From assembly GCA_016926765.1 (NCBI GenBank), contig JAFGNY010000234.1, positions 1 to 30,412 of the forward strand: a DNA stretch of 30,412 nt, given 5' to 3'. A model generated the notes under the pieces. It was not told where the DNA came from. It did not search any database and saw nothing but the letters and a program-made list of their open reading frames with translations. Source of the stretch: Bacteroidales bacterium. Lineage in GTDB: Bacteria > Bacteroidota > Bacteroidia > Bacteroidales > FEN-979. Within the stretch, counting starts at the first letter, position 1. Each line of letters starts with the position of its first letter. A program made the translations under genes and the position numbers. Positions 22,121-29,859 of this stretch are shown in pieces.

Positions 22121-23784
22121 AGCGGGTCCTGTTCTCTTCTTCCAAAGAGCAGAAACGAGAAGAAGAAATAGAAGAAACTGACTCCCGCCTGCGATTCGAG
22201 TGTGTCTTCAGTGAGCATGGAGACCATCGCGATGATGAAAAAGGAGAGGAAGAAATAATCCTCAAACCCACGTTTTACCCAGGCAGGGTAAATCAGGGAA
22301 ATCAAAAACCATCCCAGGCCAAAGACCCCGAATCCGATCAGGATGGAGAAATACTGATTATGCGATCGCCACCATTGTTCCGATGACAGCTTAGTCTTCA
22401 TCTTCTCATATTGCTCCATGAAAGCCTGGTTCATATCTCCCGTACCAACTCCGGTAAGCCAGTGTTCCAAGATGATCCCCCTGCTGGCTTTCCAGAATTC
22501 CAGTCGCTGCATCAGGGAAGAACCGGTAGGGTCTCCCGATTCGAGATACGTTTCATATCCCATCAGTAACTCGTAGATCCTTCCTCTTAAACTGAGCCGG
22601 TTCAGGTTGACCACATCGGGGATCCCTCGTTCAATGGCTTCAATATCTTCATTGGTAAGTTTCTCTATTCCCTCCGCATCTTTCCTGTATCCCATGGAAG
22701 AGAGGTAACGGATCAGGGTAAATTTCACCTGTTGCCCTTTCAGGTCAGTTGAGTCAAATGGAATCCTGGAACGCTTGCTCCATCCCTCGCGCAGTTCATC
22801 CCACTGGACATAAATCCAGAGATAATGTCCATTTTCCGTCTGTTTGCTCAGTAAATTATGTGTATAAGGATTCCCGCGGGGCGAAATCTTTTCCAGCTTG
22901 CTGTAATCCACGGTTTCCACTCTGTAATAATCCCGGATGACGGATCTCAGGTAGAGCCCTCCGCTAACCAGCAACACGATGATGGAAAAGATACATCCTG
23001 CCTTCAACCAGATACTCCTGCTACGGAAGGTATAGATTATCAGCAGGATGAAGAGGGTAACCACAAAAACGCCCAGACCGGTGAACGACCGTGAGATCAC
23101 CAGGTAGATGAGGAACCACACAATGATAAGGAAAGCCGCTGATTTAATCCAGAGAGATGTTCTCTTTTTCCGGAACAGGAAATAGCCTGCCACAAAGAGA
23201 GCCATGCTGATCATCAGGCCAAGGATAATATGGGAGATATGTCCAGAGATATCGCGGATATCAATGAACTCGAAGTTGAAAAGCTTCCAGGTGTTGGCCA
23301 GGGTAACAACGACCAGGTTCATGACGAAGATCATCATAAACCGGTAAAAATCACTCCTGCCAAACGCTTTTGAGGTAGCGAAGAAAATCGGGAGGATTAG
23401 CATCGGCGCTTTGGTCCGGAGATCTTTGAACGCATATCCGAAATCGGATGTGAAAAAAAGTCCCAGGATATGCAGCAAGTAAAGAGAGGCGAGAATCATA
23501 GCAGGTTTGTTCCTGAAAAACACCCTGAATCCCTTGCCTATACTCTCAAACCACAGCATCAGCGTGTAGGGAAATCCCAGTGCGATTCTCCTGAACAGGG
23601 ATCCTGTGGTGAAAAAACCGGTGAACTTCGTCAGGTTCACCCGTTCCAAAATCCAGGCGCCCGAAACCGTCCACATACCAATACTCAGGATGTATTTTGA
23701 GAACGGCAGGAAAATGATGATGATCGCGATCCCTGCGATATAGGCCGTCCGGACAAAAATCTGATATCCCCGTTCAAATGTCAT
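22117..23784 (-). CDS. O-antigen ligase/polymerase-like membrane protein (Wzy_C family)
   Basis: Proteins of this family join O-antigen to lipid A-core or polymerise surface glycans at the periplasmic face of the inner membrane. The 555-residue protein has about ten membrane helices and one large polar loop (about residues 275-450). After the loop comes the conserved LTGVGTGDMNQAF and SHNQYFSILIGFGVFGLGWF stretch, the part best conserved in the family; the His in SHNQ is the expected functional residue. It is the last gene of a four-gene minus-strand operon, two bases after a polysaccharide deacetylase gene, which supports a role in surface polysaccharide assembly. Ligase and polymerase cannot be separated on sequence alone. 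Confidence 0.83.
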   Translation of the reverse strand: MTFERGYQIFVRTAYIAGIAIIIIFLPFSKYILSIGMWTVSGAWILERVNLTKFTGFFTTGSLFRRIALGFPYTLMLWFESIGKGFRVFFRNKPAMILASLYLLHILGLFFTSDFGYAFKDLRTKAPMLILPIFFATSKAFGRSDFYRFMMIFVMNLVVVTLANTWKLFNFEFIDIRDISGHISHIILGLMISMALFVAGYFLFRKKRTSLWIKSAAFLIIVWFLIYLVISRSFTGLGVFVVTLFILLIIYTFRSRSIWLKAGCIFSIIVLLVSGGLYLRSVIRDYYRVETVDYSKLEKISPRGNPYTHNLLSKQTENGHYLWIYVQWDELREGWSKRSRIPFDSTDLKGQQVKFTLIRYLSSMGYRKDAEGIEKLTNEDIEAIERGIPDVVNLNRLSLRGRIYELLMGYETYLESGDPTGSSLMQRLEFWKASRGIILEHWLTGVGTGDMNQAFMEQYEKMKTKLSSEQWWRSHNQYFSILIGFGVFGLGWFLISLIYPAWVKRGFEDYFFLSFFIIAMVSMLTEDTLESQAGVSFFYFFFSFLLFGRREQDPL

Positions 23785-23786
23785 AC

Positions 23787-24530
23787 TCAGGCAAATGGAT
23801 TCCTTCTTCCATGGGCTAATTTCGTTCTGAACGTTCGGAAGGAATCGGTCCCTTTGATATCGATCCGTTTAAGTTCATAGTTGTCTTTCACCGGGAGTGG
23901 ATTGATCCTGTTGCCGATACGCACCGCAAACCAGAGTTGCATCTCGGTGAAGAGTTTTTTCATCAGAAGGTTCAGTTCCGGATCTTTTTTAGGATATCCT
24001 CCATAGGGATAGGCCAGTACCCGGCTGATCCGGATATGATGGAACTCCATGGTATTGAAACAGTTTTCAAGGTCCTCCCGCATATCTTCGGGCGCCAGTT
24101 CGGCATAACTCCGGTGCAGGAACCCATGAATCCCGAGTTCAATCAGGCCGTCATCTTCGATCCGTTTTAACTCGTCCGCCGAGAGAATCTTTTCCGAGCC
24201 CTGATCCCAGAGATTTGTTTTCCCCATGAAGGCCACCGGGACAAAGAGTGCAGTTTTCATGCGGAACTTCTTCAGGATAGGCAGGGCATGGGTCCTGAAA
24301 TTTTCATAGGCATCATCAAACGTGATGATGACCGGACGCTTCGGAAGCTCTTTTCCGGTTTCAACCGACTCCCTGAGATCGAGGAACGAAATGGTTTCGT
24401 ACCCTTTTTCTGACAGATAAGCAAGCTCAAGCTCAAGCATATCGGCTGTGACCGTCAGGCCATCGGGCCCGCTGTCCGATACCTTATGGTACATCAGGAT
24501 CGGTAATCCAAATCGGGAAAAGGTACTCAT
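23787..24530 (-). CDS. Polysaccharide deacetylase (NodB domain, CE4) family protein
   Basis: CE4 enzymes remove N- or O-acetyl groups from glycans with a metal ion. The 247-residue protein has the metal-site motif ITFDDAYEN (Asp72 and Asp73), the HxxxH motif as HGFLH (His135 and His139) and a YPYGGYP motif near residue 173 that corresponds to the usual Arg/Pro-x-Gly motif. It has no signal peptide, so it probably acts in the cytoplasm on a lipid-linked or nucleotide-linked sugar. It overlaps the upstream GT2 gene by four bases (ATGA) and is followed two bases later by the O-antigen ligase-like gene. Confidence 0.87.
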   Translation of the reverse strand: MSTFSRFGLPILMYHKVSDSGPDGLTVTADMLELELAYLSEKGYETISFLDLRESVETGKELPKRPVIITFDDAYENFRTHALPILKKFRMKTALFVPVAFMGKTNLWDQGSEKILSADELKRIEDDGLIELGIHGFLHRSYAELAPEDMREDLENCFNTMEFHHIRISRVLAYPYGGYPKKDPELNLLMKKLFTEMQLWFAVRIGNRINPLPVKDNYELKRIDIKGTDSFRTFRTKLAHGRRNPFA

Positions 24531-25285
24531 CTTTTTTCTTGATCTAATTCAATTGATTTTGCAATTTTCATAGAGGCATAGAAAGCGCCCAGGAGGGACC
24601 ACATAAATCCCGGATAACCGTCCAGAAATCCCGCTTTGCAACAATAAAACTGAAGAAAACTGATCGGGAATTTCAGGATCACCCAGATAGTGGGAAAACG
24701 TTTTCCTTTCAGCACGTAACTCTCTGCCGCCCGGCTGGTATAGTAATTGATCTTTTCAAGATGATGAGTCAGGTCACGGTAGGAGTAATGCAGGATCTCC
24801 CCTTTCAGCCGCCGGATCTTTCCCTGCACTTCGATTCCTTCATGCACCTTCACCTGGGTAAATCCTCCTGATTTCCGGTTGAACAGCCTAAGGTGGTAAT
24901 CGCTTCCGGCGCCGCCATGTTTCAGTTTTCTCCCAAGGTATACCAGTGAAAAACACATTTCAAATCCGGCCTCCTCAGGCTCCGGTTGTCGAAAAAGGTT
25001 TTCGATCTCTTCCTGTAGTTCCGGCGTTACCACTTCGTCGGCATCGATGGAAAAGACCCAGTCGTGAGAGGCCTGATCCACAGCAAACTGTTTCTGCATA
25101 CCATATCCGTCGAACTCCCGCTGAATAACACGGCATCCCAGTTCTTGACAGATTTCGGCAGTGCGGTCGGTCGACAGCGAATCCACCACTACGATTTCGG
25201 CAGCCAGCTCCTGTATCGATGCGATGCAGCGGCGGATGTTTGGCTCTTCGTTGAACGCAATGATAACAACGGAAATCGCGGTCAT
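24527..25285 (-). CDS. Glycosyltransferase family 2, WaaE/KdtX-like
   Basis: GT2 enzymes transfer a sugar from a nucleotide donor with inversion. The 252-residue protein has the GT-A start ISVVIIAFNEEPNIRRCIASI, VVVDSLSTDRT and the metal-binding DAD motif at residues 81-83 (FSIDADEVVTPEL). The later region (VHEGIEVQG, then LHYSYRDLTHHLEKINYYT) matches the group that modifies the lipopolysaccharide core in Proteobacteria (WaaE, KdtX). It has no long membrane domain. It lies 11 bases after the amidase gene and overlaps the deacetylase gene, so it belongs to the same envelope operon. Confidence 0.88.
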   Translation of the reverse strand: MTAISVVIIAFNEEPNIRRCIASIQELAAEIVVVDSLSTDRTAEICQELGCRVIQREFDGYGMQKQFAVDQASHDWVFSIDADEVVTPELQEEIENLFRQPEPEEAGFEMCFSLVYLGRKLKHGGAGSDYHLRLFNRKSGGFTQVKVHEGIEVQGKIRRLKGEILHYSYRDLTHHLEKINYYTSRAAESYVLKGKRFPTIWVILKFPISFLQFYCCKAGFLDGYPGFMWSLLGAFYASMKIAKSIELDQEKR

Positions 25286-25296
25286 GGTTCTCTCTG

Positions 25297-26088
25297 TTAA
25301 TGTATCGTAAAGGAATCCCAGTCCAGCCCGAAAGGAAACGACTCCCGGAATTTCTTCATCTCTTCAAAATTCAGTGCAACGGTTTTCACGATCTCCTCCC
25401 CCTGCTCTGCCTGAAACAATACCTTCCCCTGTGGATCCACCACCATCGAGTCGCCGGTATGGTCCATTCCGTTTCCATCCTTCCCAACCCTGTTCACACC
25501 GGCAGTGTAAGCCATGTTTTCTATCGCTCTCGCTACCATCAGCGCTTTCCACGCGAAAGAGCGAACAACAGGCCAGTTCGCCAGGTAAACCAGAAGATCA
25601 TATTCGTAGTCCTCTTCTCTGATGCGGTTTTTACTCCATACAGGAAACCGCAGGTCGTAACAGATCATCGGCATCAGCTTCCATCCTTTCAGCGGGATGA
25701 TCGTTCTCTCTTCCCCTTTCTTTATTCGTTGGATCTCGGGACTCAAACGAAAAAGATGCCGTTTATCGTATGTCAGGAAGGTGCCGTCGGGATAGTAAAA
25801 GACCAGCCTGTTCAGATAGGACTCTCCCTCTGTGATCAGCAGGGTGGCGGCAACTGCTGTCTTTTTTGTCTCGGCCATTTCGCGAAGGAACTGCATGGAA
25901 GCTCCTTCCATCGGTTCGGCACAACACTCCGGATTGATGGAAAATCCGTGATTAAAGACTTCCGGAAGAAGGATCAGATCGGTGGGCTCATGGATCCCTT
26001 CTATCAGACTGCGGAAGTGATCCAGGTTCTTCTGACGCTCTTCCCAGAAAAGGGAAGTCTGGATTAATGTGATGTTGAGGTCTTCCAT
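25297..26088 (-). CDS. Nitrilase-superfamily amidohydrolase, omega-amidase-like (YafV/Nit2 group)
   Basis: The carbon-nitrogen hydrolase fold uses a Glu-Lys-Cys triad. The 263-residue protein has all three: Glu43 in LLPEVFNHG, Lys109 in YDKRHLF and Cys143 in MICYDLRFPVW. The spacing and the following FPVWSKNR stretch match the YafV/Nit2 omega-amidases, which hydrolyse alpha-keto acid amides such as alpha-ketoglutaramate as a repair step; the exact substrate is inferred. It is the first gene of the minus-strand operon that also holds the GT2, deacetylase and ligase genes, an association that looks like chance. It is divergent from pgk. Confidence 0.86.
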   Translation of the reverse strand: MEDLNITLIQTSLFWEERQKNLDHFRSLIEGIHEPTDLILLPEVFNHGFSINPECCAEPMEGASMQFLREMAETKKTAVAATLLITEGESYLNRLVFYYPDGTFLTYDKRHLFRLSPEIQRIKKGEERTIIPLKGWKLMPMICYDLRFPVWSKNRIREEDYEYDLLVYLANWPVVRSFAWKALMVARAIENMAYTAGVNRVGKDGNGMDHTGDSMVVDPQGKVLFQAEQGEEIVKTVALNFEEMKKFRESFPFGLDWDSFTIH

Positions 26089-26148
26089 CCGGATTTGGCT
26101 TTTCCGTGTAAAATTAACAAGAGTATGCTAAATGCCGTCTAAAAATTT

Positions 26149-26156
26149 TAATTTTG
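26149..26156 (+). promoter_or_regulatory. Probable -7 element for pgk
   Basis: TAATTTTG matches TAnnTTTG exactly, 24 bases before the ATG at 26181. It covers a TTG (26154) that opens the upstream extension of the frame, so translation should begin at 26181. The -33 partner is poor. Confidence 0.5.
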
Positions 26157-26180
26157 CTTCAGTCACAAAAGATCTTCATT

Positions 26181-27371
26181 ATGCGAACCGTCAATGATTT
26201 CAACTTCCAGGATAAGCGGGCATTGATCCGTGTTGATTTTAATGTTCCCCTGGATGCCTCTTTCCAGATCACGGATACCACCCGGATTGACGCGGCGATC
26301 CCTACGATCGAAAAAATCCTGAATGATGGAGGTTCTGTGATCCTGATGTCGCACCTGGGCAGGCCAAAAAGCGGCCCTGAAGAGAAGTTTTCCCTGAAGC
26401 ATCTTCTTCCTTACCTTTCGGAAAAGCTGGGGCGACCGTTGAAGTTTGCTGACGACTGCATCGGCCCCTCCGCCGTTGAGCTATCGGCCACCCTGCAGCC
26501 CGGAGAGGTGTTACTGCTCGAGAACCTCCGGTTTTACAAAGAAGAGGAGAAGGGCGATGAAGGCTTTGCCCGTCAGTTGGCCGACCTTGGGGATGTCTAT
26601 GTCAACGATGCCTTTGGTACCGCTCACCGGGCACATGCCTCCACGGCTGTCATCGCGAAATTCTTTCCCGAAGCCAAACTGTTCGGCTTTGTGATGAGCA
26701 ATGAGATCCTCAACATCGACAAAGTATTAAAGGATACACCCCGTCCCTTTACCGCCATCCTTGGAGGGGCGAAAGTTTCGGGCAAGATCGAGATCATCAA
26801 CCAGCTGATGGACAAAGTCGACAATTTGTTGATCGGCGGCGGAATGATGTTCACTTTCATCAAGGCAATGGGCGGCGAAGTGGGCGCTTCCCTGGTGGAG
26901 GATGACCTGCTGGAGCTGGCAAAGAATACGGTGGAGGGGGCCAAGATGCTTGGGGTGAACCTCTATCTTCCACCGGATGCCATTGTTGCTGATGCATTCT
27001 CCAACGATGCCAATAAGAAGACCTGCAGCGCCTACGACATCCAGATCCCCTGGATGGGGCTTGATATCGGGCCGGCTACCTGCGATAAGTTCCGTCATGT
27101 TATCTCGAAATCAGCCGCCATCCTCTGGAACGGACCCATGGGCGTTTTTGAGATGAACCAGTTCGAAGCGGGGACCCGGTTCATCGCTGAAGCGGTTGCA
27201 GAAGCCACTTCCAACGGGGCGTTTACCCTGATCGGCGGAGGCGACTCGGTGGCAGCGATCAACAAATACGGGCTGGCCGATAAGGTCAGCTATGTCTCAA
27301 CCGGCGGAGGCGCCATGCTGGAATATATCGAAGGTAAAGAGCTGCCAGGCATCAAAGCCATCCTCGGGTGA
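26181..27371 (+). CDS. pgk: Phosphoglycerate kinase
   Basis: Pgk transfers phosphate between 1,3-bisphosphoglycerate and ADP in glycolysis. From the ATG at 26181 it has 396 residues, normal length. The N-terminal substrate half starts RALIRVDFNVPLD and has SHLGRP with the basic patch. The hinge and nucleotide half show LGGAKVSGKIEII, NGPMGVFE and GGGDSVAAINKYG (from about residue 352). The extended frame to a TTG at 26154 would add MLQSQKIFI, unlike the family. The end overlaps the start of the GT9 gene (GTGA), so the two are likely cotranscribed. Confidence 0.97.
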   Translation: MRTVNDFNFQDKRALIRVDFNVPLDASFQITDTTRIDAAIPTIEKILNDGGSVILMSHLGRPKSGPEEKFSLKHLLPYLSEKLGRPLKFADDCIGPSAVELSATLQPGEVLLLENLRFYKEEEKGDEGFARQLADLGDVYVNDAFGTAHRAHASTAVIAKFFPEAKLFGFVMSNEILNIDKVLKDTPRPFTAILGGAKVSGKIEIINQLMDKVDNLLIGGGMMFTFIKAMGGEVGASLVEDDLLELAKNTVEGAKMLGVNLYLPPDAIVADAFSNDANKKTCSAYDIQIPWMGLDIGPATCDKFRHVISKSAAILWNGPMGVFEMNQFEAGTRFIAEAVAEATSNGAFTLIGGGDSVAAINKYGLADKVSYVSTGGGAMLEYIEGKELPGIKAILG

Positions 27372-28417
27372 CACGGATCCTTCTCAGCCGGACCGACCGT
27401 ATCGGAGATGTTGTTCTGACCCTCCCGCTAGCCGGTGTGCTGAAAAAATACCTGCCCCAAACCACCCTGCTTTTCCTGGGGAAAACTTACACGCGGCCTG
27501 TGATTGAAGCTTGCAGCTTTGTGGACGAGTTCATCGACTGGGATCTCCTTGCAGAGCTCCCCTACCGGGAACAGGTAGCAGCATTCAGGGCATTTCGCGC
27601 TGATGCGGTCATTCATGTGTTTATGAACCGAACGATCGCTAAGCTGGCCGATGCAGCCGACATTCCGGTGAAGGTCGGTTCTGCCCATCGCCTGTTCAGT
27701 TGGCTCTATTGCAACCAGGTGGTGTGGTTCAGCCGCCGTCATTCCGATCTGCACGAAGCTCAACTCAACCTGAAATTGTTAAAACCCCTTGGGATTGAAG
27801 TGATGCTGGAGAGGGAGAGGATCCCGGAATATTATGGATTGCAGGCAGATGCGCGATACGAGATACGCGATACGAGATACGCGATGCGCGATCCAGCATC
27901 CGATATCCGGAATCCGGAATCCGGAATCCGGGATCAGGAATCCCGGTTCCGTCTGATCCTCCACCCCAAATCCAAAGGCAGCGCCCGGGAGTGGGGGCTG
28001 GAGAACTTTTCCCGGCTGATTGAGCTACTTCCGCAAAATAAATTCAGCATCTATATCACAGGGACGAAAGCGGAAGGGGAACTGATGAAGGAGTTCCTGG
28101 AAAAACACCGGGAGCAGGTCACCGATAGGACCGGGAAGATGGATCTATCTGAACTGATGGAGTTTATCAACTCGTGCGACGGAATGGTGGCAGCCAGCAC
28201 CGGACCTCTCCATCTTGCTGCCGCTTCCGGGAAAGTCGCCATTGGCTTATATGCTCCCATGCGCCCGATCCATCCGGCCCGGTGGGCTCCTTTGGGTAAA
28301 AACGCATCCTATCTCGTGCTCGATAAACCCTGCAACGACTGTCGCAAGAACCTGGACTGTCACTGTATGAAGGAGATCAGGGCAGAGGAAGTCGTTGCCA
28401 TGCTCATGAATGATTGA
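27368..28417 (+). CDS. Glycosyltransferase family 9 (heptosyltransferase-like), with a repeat-encoded insertion
   Basis: GT9 enzymes (WaaC, WaaF and relatives) add heptose or other sugars to the lipopolysaccharide inner core from ADP-heptose-type donors. The 349-residue protein starts at a GTG overlapping the pgk stop. It opens with RILLSRTDRIGDVVLTLPLAGVLKKYLP and has the C-terminal donor-site motif STGPLHLAAASG. Residues about 163-192, in the linker between the two Rossmann domains, have no family counterpart and are encoded by 13 heptamer units (27855-27945). They read as repeats such as SDIRNPE and SGIRDQE. The flanks YYGLQAD and RLILHPKSKGSAREW are normal, so the protein is probably active. 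The acceptor is unknown. Confidence 0.9.
   Translation: MTRILLSRTDRIGDVVLTLPLAGVLKKYLPQTTLLFLGKTYTRPVIEACSFVDEFIDWDLLAELPYREQVAAFRAFRADAVIHVFMNRTIAKLADAADIPVKVGSAHRLFSWLYCNQVVWFSRRHSDLHEAQLNLKLLKPLGIEVMLERERIPEYYGLQADARYEIRDTRYAMRDPASDIRNPESGIRDQESRFRLILHPKSKGSAREWGLENFSRLIELLPQNKFSIYITGTKAEGELMKEFLEKHREQVTDRTGKMDLSELMEFINSCDGMVAASTGPLHLAAASGKVAIGLYAPMRPIHPARWAPLGKNASYLVLDKPCNDCRKNLDCHCMKEIRAEEVVAMLMND
27855..27945. repeat. Thirteen-unit heptamer array inside the GT9 gene
   Basis: Thirteen 7-base units in unbroken register fill exactly 91 bases. GATACGA and GATACGC alternate from 27855 to 27882, then GATGCGC, GATCCAG, CATCCGA and TATCCGG form a transition. AATCCGG follows at 27911, 27918 and 27925, then GATCAGG and AATCCCG. 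Positions 2 and 3 (AT) are the same in all thirteen. The second half has the same unit as the array inside ispG (15221-15290). Confidence 0.95.
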
Positions 28418-28482
28418 TTCCCGGCTTCCCTTCCTGATGGTATCTCAACCGTAAATCCTCCTTCATACATCTACATTCTCCA

Positions 28483-28510
28483 TCGTACTTCGTAAATCGT
28501 ATTTCGTACT
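28483..28510. repeat. TCGTAnn heptamer array between GT9 and cvpA
   Basis: TCGTACT (28483), TCGTAAA (28490), TCGTATT (28497) and TCGTACT (28504) run in exact 7-base register. They lie in the 180-base gap between convergent genes, which otherwise shows nothing I can name. Confidence 0.8.
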
Positions 28511-28597
28511 TCCAGGGTATCATTGTCATCCCAACGAGGGAGGGAAAGTGATGGTTGGTAAATGGAACAAGCAAATAGATACTATCTTTCTGAACCA

Positions 28598-29104
28598 TCA
28601 TTGAAACAGCTCCGGTACTCTGATCTCTGTTCCGGTCCAACGGATGATCGCCGGGAAAACGGCAGCAACAGGTTTGTAGAAGACAGACTCCTCTCTGACT
28701 TTTGTGGTGATCAGATGCCTGTCAGGGTCGGCAAGGTTGATGATATAAAAAATGACACTCAGGATCAGCACGCTTTTCACCAACCCGAGCAAACCGCCTG
28801 CCAGATGGTTTAAAAAACCTATCCCGATTACCGAAACCACTTTTTCGATCAGTTTCCCTACCAGCAGCACAGCGATCAGAACCGCCAGAAAAGTAACGGA
28901 AAAGGAGATCACCGGGAGGTAGGAAGAAGAGATGTCAAAGGCTGATTTCAGGATGCCGGAGGCGAAATGGGAAAAGTAGACCGCCGCATAGATCCCCAGG
29001 ATCAGGGCCACCAGCGTGGCCAGACTGATGATCAGCCCTTTGCGGAATCCAAGGATTACCATCAGCCCGGCAAACACCAGGATCACAATGTCGATGACCT
29101 GCAT
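28598..29104 (-). CDS. CvpA family membrane protein
   Basis: CvpA proteins are small inner-membrane proteins first linked to colicin V production and to envelope stress or cell-division phenotypes; their molecular role is not settled. The 168-residue protein has four membrane helices (about 3-18, 25-47, 63-85 and 100-122) and the family start VIDIVILVFAGLMVILGFRKGLI. The loop with IEKVVSVIGIGFLNHLAGGLLG is also typical. It starts in an overlap with the stop of the mlaF-like gene (TGATG), so it is the third gene of that operon. Confidence 0.9.
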   Translation of the reverse strand: MQVIDIVILVFAGLMVILGFRKGLIISLATLVALILGIYAAVYFSHFASGILKSAFDISSSYLPVISFSVTFLAVLIAVLLVGKLIEKVVSVIGIGFLNHLAGGLLGLVKSVLILSVIFYIINLADPDRHLITTKVREESVFYKPVAAVFPAIIRWTGTEIRVPELFQ

Positions 29105-29859
29105 CAGTAATTCGGCTTTTTAAGGCGGGAGGTAAGTTCTGTCCCGAAGACAAATTCGTTCAATTCGGGATTGGTGGTCTCCAGGATCTCATCTTTTGTC
29201 CCTTTCCACCACAATGCTCCCTTGTAAATAAAATTGACCTGGTCTCCGATACTCAGGACCGAGTTCATGTCGTGGGTATTGACAATGGTGGTGATATCAT
29301 ACTCCTGCGTGATCTCCTCAATCAGGTGGTCGATCACCCCGGCCGTCTGGGGATCGAGGCCGCTGTTGGGTTCATCGCAAAAGAGGTATTCCGGGTTCAT
29401 GGCAATCGCCCGGGCAATTGCCACCCGTTTGCGCATTCCGCCGCTGAGTTCCGATGGCATCAGTAAATTGGAATTCTCCAGGTTGACCCGTTTCAGCACA
29501 AAGTTCACCCGTTCCTTCTTCTCTTCAATCGATTTATCTGTGAACATGCTGAGGGGGAACATCACATTCTCCTCCACATTCATCATGTCGAACAAAGCGC
29601 CCATCTGGAAAAGCATGCCAATCTCCTTCCGGATCTGTTTACGCTGGTCGCTCTTCATGGCGGAAAAATTCCGGTTGTTGTAAAGGACCTTGCCAGAATC
29701 CGGTTCATATAACCCAACCAGGCATTTCATCAGGACGGTCTTTCCCGAACCGCTCTGGCCAATGATCAGATTGCTTTTCCCTTTTTCAAAAAGACAGGAG
29801 ATATCTTTGAGGACACGGTTGTCGCCGAAATATTTGTCGATATGGACCGCTTCGATCAT
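29104..29859 (-). CDS. mlaF: ABC transporter ATPase, MlaF-like (phospholipid transport)
   Basis: MlaF is the ATPase of the Mla system that moves phospholipids between the two membranes of Gram-negative bacteria. The 251-residue protein has Walker A GQSGSGKT at residues 34-41, the signature LSGGM at 138-142, Walker B with DEPNSGLD at 162-169 and the switch histidine in VNTHDM. The DEPNSGLDPQT form and the GMRKRVAIARA stretch match the MlaF/Mkl group rather than generic importers. Its start overlaps the end of the mlaE-like permease by four bases (ATGA), and it runs into cvpA. Confidence 0.92.
   Translation of the reverse strand: MIEAVHIDKYFGDNRVLKDISCLFEKGKSNLIIGQSGSGKTVLMKCLVGLYEPDSGKVLYNNRNFSAMKSDQRKQIRKEIGMLFQMGALFDMMNVEENVMFPLSMFTDKSIEEKKERVNFVLKRVNLENSNLLMPSELSGGMRKRVAIARAIAMNPEYLFCDEPNSGLDPQTAGVIDHLIEEITQEYDITTIVNTHDMNSVLSIGDQVNFIYKGALWWKGTKDEILETTNPELNEFVFGTELTSRLKKPNY

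Noticed and set aside
25300..26067. 255-codon plus-strand frame opposite the amidase gene
   Set aside because: The minus-strand frame has the full Glu-Lys-Cys triad and normal length; the plus frame is a shadow with no recognisable motif.
27855..27945. Phase-variable switch in the GT9 gene
   Set aside because: A change of one 7-base unit would shift the frame, so switching is conceivable, but the units are degenerate and not identical, which makes frequent slippage unlikely; kept only as an insertion.
28418..28597. Small gene in the gap between the GT9 gene and cvpA
   Set aside because: Open frames here run through the TCGTAnn array or into neighbours and show no start signal or family resemblance.
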